From Pelosinus propionicus DSM 13327 (lineage in GTDB: Bacteria; Bacillota; Negativicutes; DSM-13327): DNA of 36,625 bases. The DNA is taken from NCBI RefSeq assembly GCF_900114615.1, contig NZ_FOTS01000053.1, forward strand, positions 1 to 36,625. The letters run 5' to 3'. The notes under the pieces were generated by a model. That model had not been told where the DNA came from. It searched no databases and was given only the letters and a program-made list of their open reading frames with translations. The first letter of the stretch is position 1, and the number at the start of each line of letters is the position of its first letter. This document shows, one piece after another, positions 1-9,430 of this stretch. The translations under genes were made by a program, and so were the position numbers.

Positions 1-2290
1 GTGCTGCCTGATAGGAGTACTTTTCCTGTACTCGTCAGTGTTAGATCACCACCGCTGGCAATTGTCCCATCATTTTTCACATCGCTAGCTGCAAGGCTGC
101 TATCTATACCATCTACTGCGGCAATGGTCAAATCGCTCTGGGCTGTAATTCGACCACTTTGGTTACTTAATTTTTGTGCAGTAATATCAACTTTCCCATT
201 GCTGCCGATGTTTCCATATTGATTTTGTATTCCTTGCCTGATCTCCACCTGCATTCTGCTAGCATCCAAATTGGCAATTCGTCCGCTTTGGTTATTTAAG
301 CTTTGAGTATTGATATTCATACCCTTCTTGGCTTCTATGGTGCCTTGCTCATTATTCATGTTACCTTGGGCAGCAATATCTACTGCACCACTACCGTTAA
401 TCATTCCTTGGCTGTTTATAATATCTGCCTGAGTGATAATACTGACTTGTTTTTGGCCAATGATCTCACCATTTGTATTGTCAAGATTTTTGGCATCTAC
501 TTGTAGTTTCCCATTTGTCGCCAGTGTGCCTTTATCATTTTGTATATTACTGATCGTTTGCACTGACAGTGCGCCTGTTCCTGCGTGTTGTATCTTTCCT
601 TGACTATTCATTAGGGAGTCGGCTTTTATTTGCAATACATCAGCATTGGTGGCTATTATACCGTTTCTATTATCTACATTTTCCAAAGCAGTAAGAATCG
701 TTACGTCTTTCCCTACTTGAGACATGATACCATTGCGATTGCTAATCCCTTTCCCTATAAGACTTAAGTTGTCAGTATAAATAGTACCATTGTCATTATA
801 AATAGTTTCCTTGGCAGTCACAGCTAAATTTTTGCCAATTTGTAATGTAGCGTTGGTATGATCGATGTCCCCTGTTGCAGCGGTCAGAGTCCCATTATCG
901 CCTGCAATCGTTTTACTGCCTGCCAAAGTAAGGGCACTCCCCGTTATCGTAAGATCCTTTGCTGCTACATTCTGACCTTGGGTAGTTACGGTGCCATCAG
1001 CTTGAATTGTCAAGTCACCATCTTTACCCAGTTTTCCATCTTGTTGTATCCCTGCACCGATTGTGCCTTTCGAATTAATGCTCTGGGCAGTAATCAAATT
1101 AGCAGCGTTTTCTAGTATGCCTTGCGTCCAAATATCGGTTTTACCTTGTCCATACAAGATACTATAATTGCTGAGGCCATCTTGCGCGTGTATTTGGATG
1201 TCGCCGTTCGCTGAGGTAGTACCTGACAGAAGCATTTTTCCTGTACTGGTAAGTAGTAAATCTCCGCCACTAACAATAGATCCTGTATCCTGTACATCGT
1301 TACTATTTAAGTGACTATCAATTCCATTAGCTGCCGCAATTGTAAGATTATCTTGAGCAGCAATTTTTCCGGCTTGATTGCTTAAGGCTTGGGTAATCAT
1401 ATTGACCTTTTTTTGTCCTATGATCTGGCCGTTTGCATTATCAAGATTTTGTGCTGATAGCAGCAGTTGTCCGTTTGTTGCCATTTTACCAGTATCATTC
1501 TGTATATCTCCTGCCACTTCTAACGACAGTTCGCCTGTTCCTGCATGCTGAATCTGGCCTTGACTATTTTGCAGGGAATTAGATTGAATCTGCAGTGAAT
1601 CACCGTTGGTGGCTATTGTACCAGCAGTGTTATCCACACCTTCTGCAGTTTGAATGGTTGTTGTCTCTTTCCCTAGCTGCGTTATCGCACCAGAACGATT
1701 ACTAAGCGAATGGGCTATAAGACTTAGCTTGTTAGCTTCAACATGAGCAGTATCATTATGAATGGTTCCTTGAGCAGTGACACTTAAATCTCCATTTACT
1801 TGCAGTGATCCTTTGGTATGGTCCATATCACCCATGGCAGCCGTCAAATTAGCGTTACCATTGGCAAGTGTCTTACTGTTTGCAAGGTTAAGAGTACTGC
1901 CTGTGATATTTAAATCACCTCCGGCTAAATTGTGACCATTCATTGCGATGGTTCCTGAAGCATTGACTGTAAGGTTACCTGCAGTATCCACTGTACCATC
2001 ATTTTTTATCCCAGCACCAACATTACCAATTGATTGTACATTTTGCGCCGTAATGTTGGTATTCTGTCTAGCGGTCAAAATACCGGAATTATATAAGGTA
2101 CCAGACGTGGTAATATCGACATTCCCTTGCGCATATAAAGTCTTCTGATTCGTAACATCGTCAGCAGCCGCTACCTGTATCTTGCCTGTAGCTGAAGTAT
2201 TGGCAAGCAGTACCTTGCCAGCGTTCGTGATGGTTACATCTCCAGCTTGGGCTGCTATGGTACCTGTGCTATTAACTCCTAATCCCTTTT
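1..2290 (-). repeat. Long supra-repeats within tpsA, about 960 bp offset
   Basis: Besides the short beta-helix motif, the coding sequence repeats itself at a much larger scale. Stretches at 457, 571, 911 and 1041 match stretches at 1417, 1531, 1871 and 2001; every anchor is offset by exactly 960 bp (320 codons), so roughly 700 bp align without a gap although many bases differ. The block around 25-60 recurs near 1240 (offset 1,215, i.e. 255 bp more) and again, weaker, near 2218. The leftmost copy therefore appears to carry an additional 85-codon insert. This indicates an old in-frame tandem duplication lengthening the beta-helix. Confidence 0.75.
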
Positions 2291-3113
2291 CAGTGCCCAC
2301 CATGTAGATTTTCTGGGCATACATTCCGCCTAATTGTCCTACATCTATGGCGACCTGGGGACTAGTAACTTCACTAGCAATGCTTTCAATGTCCATTGTT
2401 TTATAGTCTACTTTATTGCTCCCCGTAACCACGTTGAGATTCTGTGCCCATACTTGTGCATTTATGGCTGCGCTGCGACTGATCAAATCTACCTGGTCTA
2501 CATTAGCAGCATTCATTCCTGTTCCTTGAATGGAAATCTGTCCGCCACTTACCCGAAAGGCATCAAGGCTTCCGCTCCCTCCAAAGACAGGAGTACCAGT
2601 AGTCAATACAGCGCGGCTTGTATTGATAAAACCAAAACCATCACCATAGATACCATTAGGATTGGCAATGATGATATCCGCTTTTTGTCCAGCTACTTCA
2701 GTATAGCCACGTAAATAACTAGGATCTTTGCTGGTGACTTCATTTAGAATGATTCGAGCCGATGGACCATTCCCAATAAAAGGATTACCCGTAATATACC
2801 CGGCTAACTGGGTTTGGGTAGTAATGCCTGAATTATTGAGTATTAAGCCTCGCGAATCAACATTAAATTGTTGATACTGATTGCGAGATATCCCTGCAGC
2901 AGAGGGCTGAGTTATCTGCACTATGGGTAATCCATTGGCAGTAGTCTCCACAAGGGGTCTATTTCCTCCTGCTGCTTTCGAATCAGCGACTACTTCTGCC
3001 GCTGCGGTGATTGGCTGAGTTGCCATTAGTAGGAGCATCGTCCAAGCTACTAGCTTCTTACGCCAAATAGATTGGTTCGTTAATGAAAAATAGGCTGATT
3101 TGGATGATATCAT
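1..3113 (-). CDS. TpsA: large secreted filamentous-haemagglutinin-type exoprotein (C-terminus beyond window)
   Basis: The frame is open without a stop from an ATG at 3113 to the window edge, giving at least 1,037 residues of the N-terminal part. An AGGAGG Shine-Dalgarno stands just upstream. The protein starts with a long signal peptide (about residues 1-40: basic WRKK, hydrophobic core, AAA cut region). The TPS/haemagglutination-activity domain follows, with the family landmark NPNGI near residue 155, the secretion signal read by a TpsB pore. From about residue 270 it becomes short beta-helix repeats of the kind LSNQSGRITAQSDLTIAA. No cysteine-rich or toxin module is visible, but the C-terminus, where CDI-type toxins would sit, is outside the window. 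It lies 58 bp downstream of tpsB, so the two form one operon. TpsA proteins are exported across the outer membrane as adhesins, haemolysins or contact-dependent inhibitors; which of these applies cannot be told here. Confidence 0.9.
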   Translation of the reverse strand, partial: MISSKSAYFSLTNQSIWRKKLVAWTMLLLMATQPITAAAEVVADSKAAGGNRPLVETTANGLPIVQITQPSAAGISRNQYQQFNVDSRGLILNNSGITTQTQLAGYITGNPFIGNGPSARIILNEVTSKDPSYLRGYTEVAGQKADIIIANPNGIYGDGFGFINTSRAVLTTGTPVFGGSGSLDAFRVSGGQISIQGTGMNAANVDQVDLISRSAAINAQVWAQNLNVVTGSNKVDYKTMDIESIASEVTSPQVAIDVGQLGGMYAQKIYMVGTEKGLGVNSTGTIAAQAGDVTITNAGKVLLANTSATGKIQVAAADDVTNQKTLYAQGNVDITTSGTLYNSGILTARQNTNITAQNVQSIGNVGAGIKNDGTVDTAGNLTVNASGTIAMNGHNLAGGDLNITGSTLNLANSKTLANGNANLTAAMGDMDHTKGSLQVNGDLSVTAQGTIHNDTAHVEANKLSLIAHSLSNRSGAITQLGKETTTIQTAEGVDNTAGTIATNGDSLQIQSNSLQNSQGQIQHAGTGELSLEVAGDIQNDTGKMATNGQLLLSAQNLDNANGQIIGQKKVNMITQALSNQAGKIAAQDNLTIAAANGIDSHLNSNDVQDTGSIVSGGDLLLTSTGKMLLSGTTSANGDIQIHAQDGLSNYSILYGQGKTDIWTQGILENAANLITAQSINSKGTIGAGIQQDGKLGKDGDLTIQADGTVTTQGQNVAAKDLTITGSALTLAGSKTIAGDNGTLTAATGDIDHTNATLQIGKNLAVTAKETIYNDNGTIYTDNLSLIGKGISNRNGIMSQVGKDVTILTALENVDNRNGIIATNADVLQIKADSLMNSQGKIQHAGTGALSVQTISNIQNDKGTLATNGKLQVDAKNLDNTNGEIIGQKQVSIITQADIINSQGMINGSGAVDIAAQGNMNNEQGTIEAKKGMNINTQSLNNQSGRIANLDASRMQVEIRQGIQNQYGNIGSNGKVDITAQKLSNQSGRITAQSDLTIAAVDGIDSSLAASDVKNDGTIASGGDLTLTSTGKVLLSGS

Positions 3114-3171
3114 GGTAGAACCTCCTAAAGCATTATAAAAAATACTATGGATTTATTGTTCAGATCTATTA

Positions 3172-4914
3172 TTACATCTGATAACTAAGCTGAAATCCTA
3201 GAGAATAAGGACTGGTTTTGTACCCTTCTGGTTTATAAAGAGGCCAACTAGTGAAAATATCGTAATACATGTCTCCTTCATTGCCCCGAATACCAAGTGC
3301 GGCACCAGCCAGTTTCTTTCCTAAAAGCCACTGAGTTCCAGGACCACTTACTTGTCCATAGTCAAGTCCTACATAGGCTTCTTTTCCTTGGGCTACAGGC
3401 ATACTCCATTCATTGCGAATATAAAAGCCCTTTTCAGCAAGCAAGGTTTGTTCTCCATCAAAGCCCCGAACGGTATAGCGGTTACCAATACTGAAATAAT
3501 CAGCCGTATAGAGCAAATCGTTGGTGTATTGTCCGCTAAAGGTAAAGGAATACTTCCCTTCTACGCCGCCAATTTTCAGAGGAGTGGAAACAGATGTATC
3601 TAAGGTCCAGAGTTTATAGCGGGTTGTAAGATCATTTGCTCCTCCTTTGTCAGGCTGCGCATTAAACCACGGTACACCCTGGCGATGATCCAGTTTTACA
3701 TCCAGCACTGTTTTTCCAAAGTACTGCCGATGACTAATGCCAATTTCATTGGCAGTAACATTCTTGCGCTGGGATTCGATTTCCGTATCGGCAATAAAGC
3801 TTTTACTATGTTTTTTTAGGATGCCAAATTCCAAACTGGTCTTACTTTGCTGGTCACGATGAATGAGCCGCTGCACGCGAAATTGTGTATTGTCACTCTT
3901 TCCTGAGGAGAGAAAGGTCTGGTTAGCACCTTCTATCGTTTGGTGGTAGCGATAGGAGCTACCGGATAGGGTAAATGTCCAGTATCCATACGGTACTGAA
4001 AATTGATAGCTGTTTCCACGGGTACCATATTGATCCCCTTCTTGCTGGGCATCTTTATTGAAGGATACATAGAACAAATCGTTGATTCCAAATAGATTAT
4101 CATAAGCGAGTGATGTGGACGCCTGAATTTTCCCCGTGGCTTTGGTACCAGAATCATCTAAGGAAATGGTCACGCGAAAAGGATTACTGGATTTTATGGT
4201 AATGGCAACATCACTTTCCCCAGGGTTTTCTCCTGGAGAAATTTGCATATCTGCATCTTGGGAGGGAACTCGTTTGATTTGTTCTAATCCTTGTTCTAGA
4301 TCACGCAGATTAAGAATATTTCCTGGACGAGTGGGAAAGGCTGTATACCAGTTAGCACGAGTATCAGGATTCGTAAAGTGAATATTTCTGATAATGCCAG
4401 GAACCAGCATCAGTTTCAATGTACCGCTTGAGAGGTCTTGCTCAGGTATGCCAATGCGTGTTGTCGTATAGCCACGCACTATTAAGGCATTGGTTAGGCG
4501 CTTGACGATGAGATTGATTCCGTCTTTGCCAATTTTCTGCCCTTGATAGGGAAGCAGCATATCCTATAGCCAAGAAAATTTTTCAACCCGTTCCCCCTCT
4601 AATTTTAGGGTATGAATCAAAAAACTGAGTTCTTCCACTGGCAGTGTTGTCTCTTGTGTCGGCTTTACTTTGGGCTGCAGGAACGTATCTTTTGACTGTT
4701 CCCGATTCCGCCGTTCTTCTGCTTCTTGCTGCGTACGACGACGAAGTTCTTCTTGCTGCAAGCGACGGTTGCTTTCGTCTTGGTCGGCAGGGGTTACAGC
4801 CTGTACATTGCTTAATCCATAAAAAGATAGAATAACGGTCATAATGATGGCGTTTAGCAAGTTTCGCCTACTAACAGCTGCTACTCTCTTCATAAAGAGC
4901 TGTAAATTGTGCAT
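3172..4914 (-). pseudogene. TpsB: FhaC/ShlB-type outer-membrane transporter, interrupted by an in-frame TAG
   Basis: The pore that would export the neighbouring TpsA. The first part (ATG at 4914, good AGGAGG site, 116 codons) has a signal peptide of about 40 residues, a charged Gln/Arg/Glu helix-linker, and the first half of POTRA_2 (LPVEELSFLIHTLKLEGERV). It stops at TAG (4566-4564). The same frame resumes with GAT ATG and continues 462 codons (ATG at 4560, stop at 3172) with the rest of POTRA_2 (LPYQGQKIG, NALIVRGYTTTRI), the ShlB beta-barrel, the conserved VRGF motif (YTVRGFDGE) and a late DYG motif. Joined through the TAG the protein is 580 residues, the normal length for this family. No indel is involved; a C-to-T change in a CAG would explain it. 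It is either a nonsense pseudogene, a suppressed or read-through codon, or a base-call error. The second part alone lacks a signal peptide and has only a weak ribosome site. Confidence 0.85.
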
Positions 4915-5261
4915 GAATAATTCCTCCTGATGCCCTGGAATGGTTTACTTAGATTTAAAATGATTGCAACTCCCTGACAATGAATAATGTTCAAAACTGG
5001 ATAATTGTCCTAGAAAGTAGGTCTTATTATAGATCAATTCCATTTTTTCCGCCTATATCAAAAGGTATATTTTCAAAGAATTTTCAAAGTTTTTTTAGGC
5101 AAGAATGTTGTATTTCAAGGGTTTTTGTAGAAGTTTGTCGCAAAATAAAAAATCCCATGACTTTTTACCTAGTCATGAGATTTTTTAGAATTTTAGATTA
5201 TAACAATTGTAATCAAAATATTAGCCAGATCCAAAAATGCTATCAAATTTAGACATTCTCA
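4915..5261. other. Intergenic region upstream of tpsB
   Basis: About 350 bases without a gene. It holds the tpsB ribosome site next to 4915, an intrinsic terminator at 5145-5187, and an AT-rich tract. On the minus strand a perfect TATAAT occurs at about 5028-5033, but no convincing -35 lies 16-18 bases upstream, so the tpsB promoter is unresolved. TTTGAAAA occurs twice 11 bases apart on the minus strand near 5076-5094. The forward 90-codon frame here has no ribosome site and runs through the terminator, so I do not call it. Confidence 0.5.
5145..5187 (-). terminator. Intrinsic terminator of the amidohydrolase gene
   Basis: An inverted repeat around AATCxCATGACT / AGTCATGxGATT with a short loop is followed on the minus strand by TTTTTTATTTTG. 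It lies about 75 bp past the amidohydrolase stop. The opposite strand also has a T-run, so it may work in both directions. Confidence 0.8.
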
Positions 5262-6629
5262 TTAAATCTGATAATCATATACTGGTTTATTGCATCTTAC
5301 CGCTTTCCCTGCTTTTGTATCAATCAGTTCCCCTTTAGCCAAGGCTAATTTGCCATTGAGAAAGACATACTCAATTCCTTCAGGATGGGCATTAGGTTCA
5401 CCAAAGACTGCTTTGTCGGCAATGTTCTTAATATCAAATACTACGATGTCTGCATCCATGCCTTTTCTTAAACGGCCTTTTGAAGTAAAGCCGAGAGTTT
5501 CTGCCGGCAGCAAGGTCGCCTTACGAACTGCTTCCATAATAGTTAATTCATACCGCTCTGTAACCATCTTTTTAATATAGCGAGGAAAGCTTCCGGCAAT
5601 TTGTGGATGCCCCTCCCCAGGCAGATAGGTGCCTGTATCCGTAGAAGGCATGGCGAAGGGATGGTTTAGCGCCATATAGATTTCTTCTTCAATCCCGGTA
5701 AAAACCACGACTGCCGTATCGGGGTAATATGTCCGAAGCTCATGATAGATATCCATTGTTAAGCGCTGACCATTATATTTGCCTGTGATCACGAGGATAT
5801 CATCAAGCTTCCAGCCATTGCTCTCCATATATTCTTCATTGAAAAGAACTGCACCGATATGAGTTGCCCATTGCGTATACATGCCGCTGTCAAACCGTAT
5901 ATCCAATCCTTCAAATCTTGCTCTGTTAATTACAGAAATGGCCTCTTCCATAACTCCCGTTCCATATTGATAAACAAAATGAGATACTTGAATACGAGCC
6001 CCCGTTTGGCGGGCGATGGCAATGACTTCCACTAAAGAATACATATCGATACCGGTAATCATTCGCGTATCTACGGCAACAATTCTACCGTATCTGGCAG
6101 CAATCTTGCTCAGATTCATAATTTCATCATTCGAGCTGCCAGGTGCATATGCCAGTCCCAACGATAGACCACATGCCCCTTCCTCAAAAGCCTTCTCTAC
6201 CAAATGCTCCATTTGTCTTAACTGTTCAGGGGTGGCAGGTTTCAGCGGATCTGTGACTCCAACCTCTTTTCGCAGACTAATAGAATGACCAATTAATTCT
6301 GCTTGATTAACAATAAAGCCTTGCTTTTCTTGGGCGGAGAAAAAAGAGTTTATATCCAGTGGACTCAAGCCGCAATTTCCGCCAACAGTAGTGGTGATTC
6401 CCTGTCGTAAAGAAAGCTCTCCGCAATAATCATCCCAATCGACATGTCCATGTATATCAATAAAGCCAGGACATACTATTTTCCCCTCTACATCAAACAC
6501 TTGATGCCCTTGGATCTCATCTTTTGTAACCAGTTCTATCTTTCCATCAGCGATTCCGATATTCCCCCGAAAGCGCGTTAGGTTTTCTGGATCAATTAAA
6601 ATTCCATTCTTAATTACTATATCAAAAAT
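5262..6629 (-). CDS. N-acyl-D-amino-acid deacylase / D-aminoacylase-type amidohydrolase, apparent ATT start
   Basis: A zinc-dependent amidohydrolase (Amidohydro_3, D-aminoacylase group) that would release free D-amino acids from N-acyl-D-amino acids; the exact substrate is not readable. Metal and active-site landmarks are the HxH strand CPGFIDIHGHVD, GGNCGLSP with the metal-ligand Cys, VSHF, and STDTGTYLPGEGHP with the catalytic Asp region. The C-terminus returns to the beta-sandwich (DADIVVF, GIEYVFLNGKLA). The first ordinary start is GTG at 6500, but the coding frame continues upstream with a typical family N-terminus (FDIVIKNGILID...) for 43 codons to a TGA at 6635-6633. In that extension there is no ATG, GTG or TTG. 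The ATT at 6629 sits where homologues have Met, 10 bases after an AGAGGCGG ribosome site. Starting at 6500 would delete the first strands of the sandwich. From ATT the protein is 455 residues. A mutated ATG start (or base-call error) is the alternative. It stands alone between two terminators. Confidence 0.8.
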   Translation of the reverse strand: MFDIVIKNGILIDPENLTRFRGNIGIADGKIELVTKDEIQGHQVFDVEGKIVCPGFIDIHGHVDWDDYCGELSLRQGITTTVGGNCGLSPLDINSFFSAQEKQGFIVNQAELIGHSISLRKEVGVTDPLKPATPEQLRQMEHLVEKAFEEGACGLSLGLAYAPGSSNDEIMNLSKIAARYGRIVAVDTRMITGIDMYSLVEVIAIARQTGARIQVSHFVYQYGTGVMEEAISVINRARFEGLDIRFDSGMYTQWATHIGAVLFNEEYMESNGWKLDDILVITGKYNGQRLTMDIYHELRTYYPDTAVVVFTGIEEEIYMALNHPFAMPSTDTGTYLPGEGHPQIAGSFPRYIKKMVTERYELTIMEAVRKATLLPAETLGFTSKGRLRKGMDADIVVFDIKNIADKAVFGEPNAHPEGIEYVFLNGKLALAKGELIDTKAGKAVRCNKPVYDYQI

Positions 6630-6715
6630 TGTACTTCAACCGCCTCTCATGTGGATCTGTTTCAACGTATAACAAGTAAGTTCTATTCTTAGAATATCTT
6701 GATTATATAGAAATA

Positions 6716-6752
6716 GCAATAAGGTTACAAACTAAATTTGCAACCTTATTGC
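6716..6752 (-). terminator. Hairpin terminator after copA
   Basis: GCAATAAGGTTxCAAA pairs with TTTGxAACCTTATTGC around a 5-base loop, 40 bp beyond the copA stop. The T-tract on the minus strand is weak (TATTTCTATATAAT), so efficiency is uncertain. Confidence 0.6.
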
Positions 6753-6791
6753 ACAGTGAAGAAAAAACAATTCAATCGTCCTATTTTTTTC

Positions 6792-9221
6792 TTAATGATA
6801 TGGCTTAAATCGTTTTAAACGAAGTGCATTCATGACTACAGATACAGAACTAAATGCCATAGCTGCGCCGGCTACTACAGGTGATAAATATCCTGCTACC
6901 GCTACTGGAATTCCTAAAGAATTATAGATGAGCGCCCAGAAGAGGTTCTGTTTAATATTTGCCATTGTCGCCTTACTCAACTTAATAGCAGCAACAATTC
7001 CGTTCAAATCTCCCCGCATCAGTGTAATATCCGCCGCCTCAATTGCTACATCAGTACCCGTACCAATGGCAAATCCAACATCAGCAATCGCCAAAGCCGG
7101 AGCATCATTAATGCCGTCACCTACCATAGCTACAATCTTTCCTTCTTTTTTTAGGGATTCTACTTTTTGTGCTTTATGCTCTGGCAGAACTTCAAACATC
7201 ACGTGTTCAATGCCGACTTGCCCAGCAATGGTGCGCGCCGTACGTTCATTATCACCAGTGATCATCCACACTTCTAGCCCTAATTCTTTAAGCTCAGACA
7301 CTGCCTTTGCAGAATGTTCCTTTACAGTATCCGCTACAGCTAACAGTCCCAGCATTTCTTTGTCTGAAGACATCAGCATAACTGTTTTTCCCTGTTCTTC
7401 CAGCCCCTCAATCTGGGGAATAAGAGCATCGATATCCATACCATTTTCCCGCATTAATTTTCTCGTACCCACCAAGATTCTTTTTCCTTCAATCACTGCC
7501 TCTACCCCATATCCAGGAATGGCAGTAAAAGAATCCGGATCAGCAGCAGCACTTCCTTGGCCCTGACCAAATTTGACAATCGCCTGAGCTAATGGATGTT
7601 CTGATTTTTTTTCTGCTCGCACCGCTAAGGTTAACAGTTCTTTTTCTGCTAGATCTGATAAGGGAATAATATCTGTTACATCGGGTTCGCCTTTTGTAAT
7701 CGTACCAGTTTTATCTAGCACAATGGACGTCAGCTTATGGGCATTTTCCAAATGCTCAGCGCCTTTAATTAAAATACCATTTTCAGCGCCTTTGCCCGTT
7801 CCTACCATGATCGAAGTAGGAGTTGCCAAACCTAGTGCACATGGGCAAGCAATAACCAGCACAGCAGTACAATTAATCAAGGCACGAGAAAAATTACCTG
7901 GGTCCATGATAAAATACCATCCTAAAAAGGTCAGTATGGCAATACCGATAATGGTAGGTACAAAAAAGCCTGAAACCACATCAGCAAAACGTTGAATCGG
8001 CGCTTTTGAACCTTGTGCCTCTTCCACTATACGTACGATTTGGGCAAGGGCTGTATCCTTTCCAACCTTAGTGGCTCTAAAGCTAAAGGTACCAAATTTA
8101 TTAATCGTTGCACCAACGACTGCATCATCCACTTTTTTATCAACAGGAAGGCTTTCACCAGTCAGCATGGATTCATCAACTGCAGAGTTTCCCTCCGTAA
8201 TAATGCCATCGACAGGAATCTTTTCACCAGGCCGCACAACGATAAGGTCATCTACTACTACGGCTTCTATCATAACATCCAATTCTTCACCATTTCGGAT
8301 GACACGAGCCGTCTTTGCCTGCAGGCCCATGAGTGCTTTTATGGCTTCCGAAGTATGCCCCTTGGCTCGTGCCTCCAGCAGCTTTCCTAAGATAATGAGG
8401 GTAATTAAAATCGCAGAGGTTTCAAAATACAATTCGGATATACCACGGACAATATTAGCGATGCTATAAAAATATGCAGCGGATGTACCAAGAGCTACTA
8501 ATACATCCATATTCGAACTGCCATTGCGCAAAGCAGAATAAGCACCACGATAGAACTGGAGTCCAGCCACAAACTGTACGGGTGTAGCTAAAACCAATTG
8601 CAGGTATGGATTATGCAAGAAATCGGTAAGACCTCCCATAATACCTAACACGTGTAAAGTCATGCCTAATAATAAAGGAAATGAAAGTACCGCCGATAGT
8701 ATCAGCCGTTTTTTTTGATGATTAAATTCAGTTTCTTTTGCTGTATTTTCCTGATTTCGATTATGATCCGCCAAATCATGAGCTCTAAACCCTAATGCAA
8801 CTACCTTAGCTTTCATCTGCTCGATGGTTATTTCTCTAGGATCATACTCTACCGTTGCTTTTTCGGCAGCAAGATTAACAACAGCACCGTAAATGCCTGG
8901 TAATTTATTTAATCCTTTTTCAATGCGATTGGCACAAGTAGCACAACTCATACCGGTAATTTTAAAATTGGCTTTATCTTTAATCACTTGATATCCAAGC
9001 TTTTCGATCTTTTCTCCAATCTCTTTTGCACTTACTTGTGCCGGGTCATAAGACACGGTAGCTTTTTCCGCAGCAAAATTCACCACCGCTTTATTTACAC
9101 CAGCCAGCTTTGTTAAGCCTTTCTCGATCCGGCTTGCACATGCAGCACAAGTCATACCGCCAATCTTAAAGGTACCTGATCGTACATCAGTACTTGGCTG
9201 ATTTTCTTTCAAAACCGTCAT
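6792..9221 (-). CDS. copA: CopA: P1B-type Cu(+)-exporting ATPase with two metal-binding domains
   Basis: Exports cytoplasmic Cu+ (or Ag+) at the cost of ATP. Two N-terminal HMA domains have GMTCAAC and GMSCATC at about residues 23-29 and 91-97. The transmembrane core carries the ion-path CPC motif ([12 protein letters not shown]), followed by the phosphorylation site [17 protein letters not shown] in the actuator domain, the P1B-specific SEHPLA, and the hinge [10 protein letters not shown]; the last helices contain the NAL...S-type residues of Cu pumps. I start at ATG 9221 (809 aa, MTVLKENQ); a GTG at 9269 would add 16 residues but has no clear ribosome site. The gene is monocistronic with its own promoter and a CsoR-type operator, and sits next to a two-component system and csoR. 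Confidence 0.95.
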   Translation of the reverse strand: MTVLKENQPSTDVRSGTFKIGGMTCAACASRIEKGLTKLAGVNKAVVNFAAEKATVSYDPAQVSAKEIGEKIEKLGYQVIKDKANFKITGMSCATCANRIEKGLNKLPGIYGAVVNLAAEKATVEYDPREITIEQMKAKVVALGFRAHDLADHNRNQENTAKETEFNHQKKRLILSAVLSFPLLLGMTLHVLGIMGGLTDFLHNPYLQLVLATPVQFVAGLQFYRGAYSALRNGSSNMDVLVALGTSAAYFYSIANIVRGISELYFETSAILITLIILGKLLEARAKGHTSEAIKALMGLQAKTARVIRNGEELDVMIEAVVVDDLIVVRPGEKIPVDGIITEGNSAVDESMLTGESLPVDKKVDDAVVGATINKFGTFSFRATKVGKDTALAQIVRIVEEAQGSKAPIQRFADVVSGFFVPTIIGIAILTFLGWYFIMDPGNFSRALINCTAVLVIACPCALGLATPTSIMVGTGKGAENGILIKGAEHLENAHKLTSIVLDKTGTITKGEPDVTDIIPLSDLAEKELLTLAVRAEKKSEHPLAQAIVKFGQGQGSAAADPDSFTAIPGYGVEAVIEGKRILVGTRKLMRENGMDIDALIPQIEGLEEQGKTVMLMSSDKEMLGLLAVADTVKEHSAKAVSELKELGLEVWMITGDNERTARTIAGQVGIEHVMFEVLPEHKAQKVESLKKEGKIVAMVGDGINDAPALAIADVGFAIGTGTDVAIEAADITLMRGDLNGIVAAIKLSKATMANIKQNLFWALIYNSLGIPVAVAGYLSPVVAGAAMAFSSVSVVMNALRLKRFKPYH

Positions 9222-9280
9222 GATTGATTCCACATCCTTTAAAGCAGCTCGATTTTCTCTCAAGCACACCCATCATATAC

Positions 9281-9299
9281 TATACCCCTCTAGGGTATA
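9281..9299 (-). promoter_or_regulatory. CsoR-type copper operator of copA
   Basis: TATACCCCTCTAGGGTATA is a 19-bp inverted repeat (7-5-7), the known form of CsoR sites (TACCC...GGGTA). It overlaps the predicted copA transcription start, 6 bases downstream of the -10 box, as expected for repression that copper relieves. Confidence 0.85.
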
Positions 9300-9304
9300 T
9301 ATTC

Positions 9305-9333
9305 ATTATAAATCTATATTTTATTCTGGTCAA
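9305..9333 (-). promoter_or_regulatory. copA promoter
   Basis: On the minus strand TTGACC (9333-9328), a 17-base spacer, then a perfect TATAAT (9310-9305). The start site would fall near 9298, inside the CsoR operator. Confidence 0.85.
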
Positions 9334-9376
9334 TATTATTAGCCAATTTCGTTTTTTTCATGTGCTAATCCTTTTA

Positions 9377-9418
9377 CATATCATAAATAAACATCCTATG
9401 ATGCCTATTTATGATATG
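9377..9418. repeat. Perfect 13-bp inverted repeat between copA promoter and kinase gene
   Basis: CATATCATAAATA at 9377-9389 is exactly inverted at 9406-9418, with a 16-base spacer that itself contains ATCCTATGAT. It lies just past the kinase stop. It could be the mRNA-end hairpin of the two-component operon, but neither strand has a good T-tract after it. A protein site is the alternative. Confidence 0.6.
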
Positions 9419-9430
9419 CGCAGAAAAGAT

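Noticed and set aside
1-2714. Several forward-strand frames of 60-126 codons inside the tpsA region
   Set aside because: They lie antisense to a continuous 3.1-kb reading frame with clear domain structure, lack ribosome sites and have no recognisable sequence.
4561-4566. Programmed pyrrolysine insertion at the TAG
   Set aside because: Not asserted: pyl genes are not in the window, and a TpsB pore has no known need for pyrrolysine. A recent C-to-T nonsense change is simpler.
4980-5252. Forward 90-codon ORF in the tpsB-amidohydrolase gap
   Set aside because: No ribosome site, it runs through the terminator hairpin, and its composition is that of AT-rich noncoding DNA.
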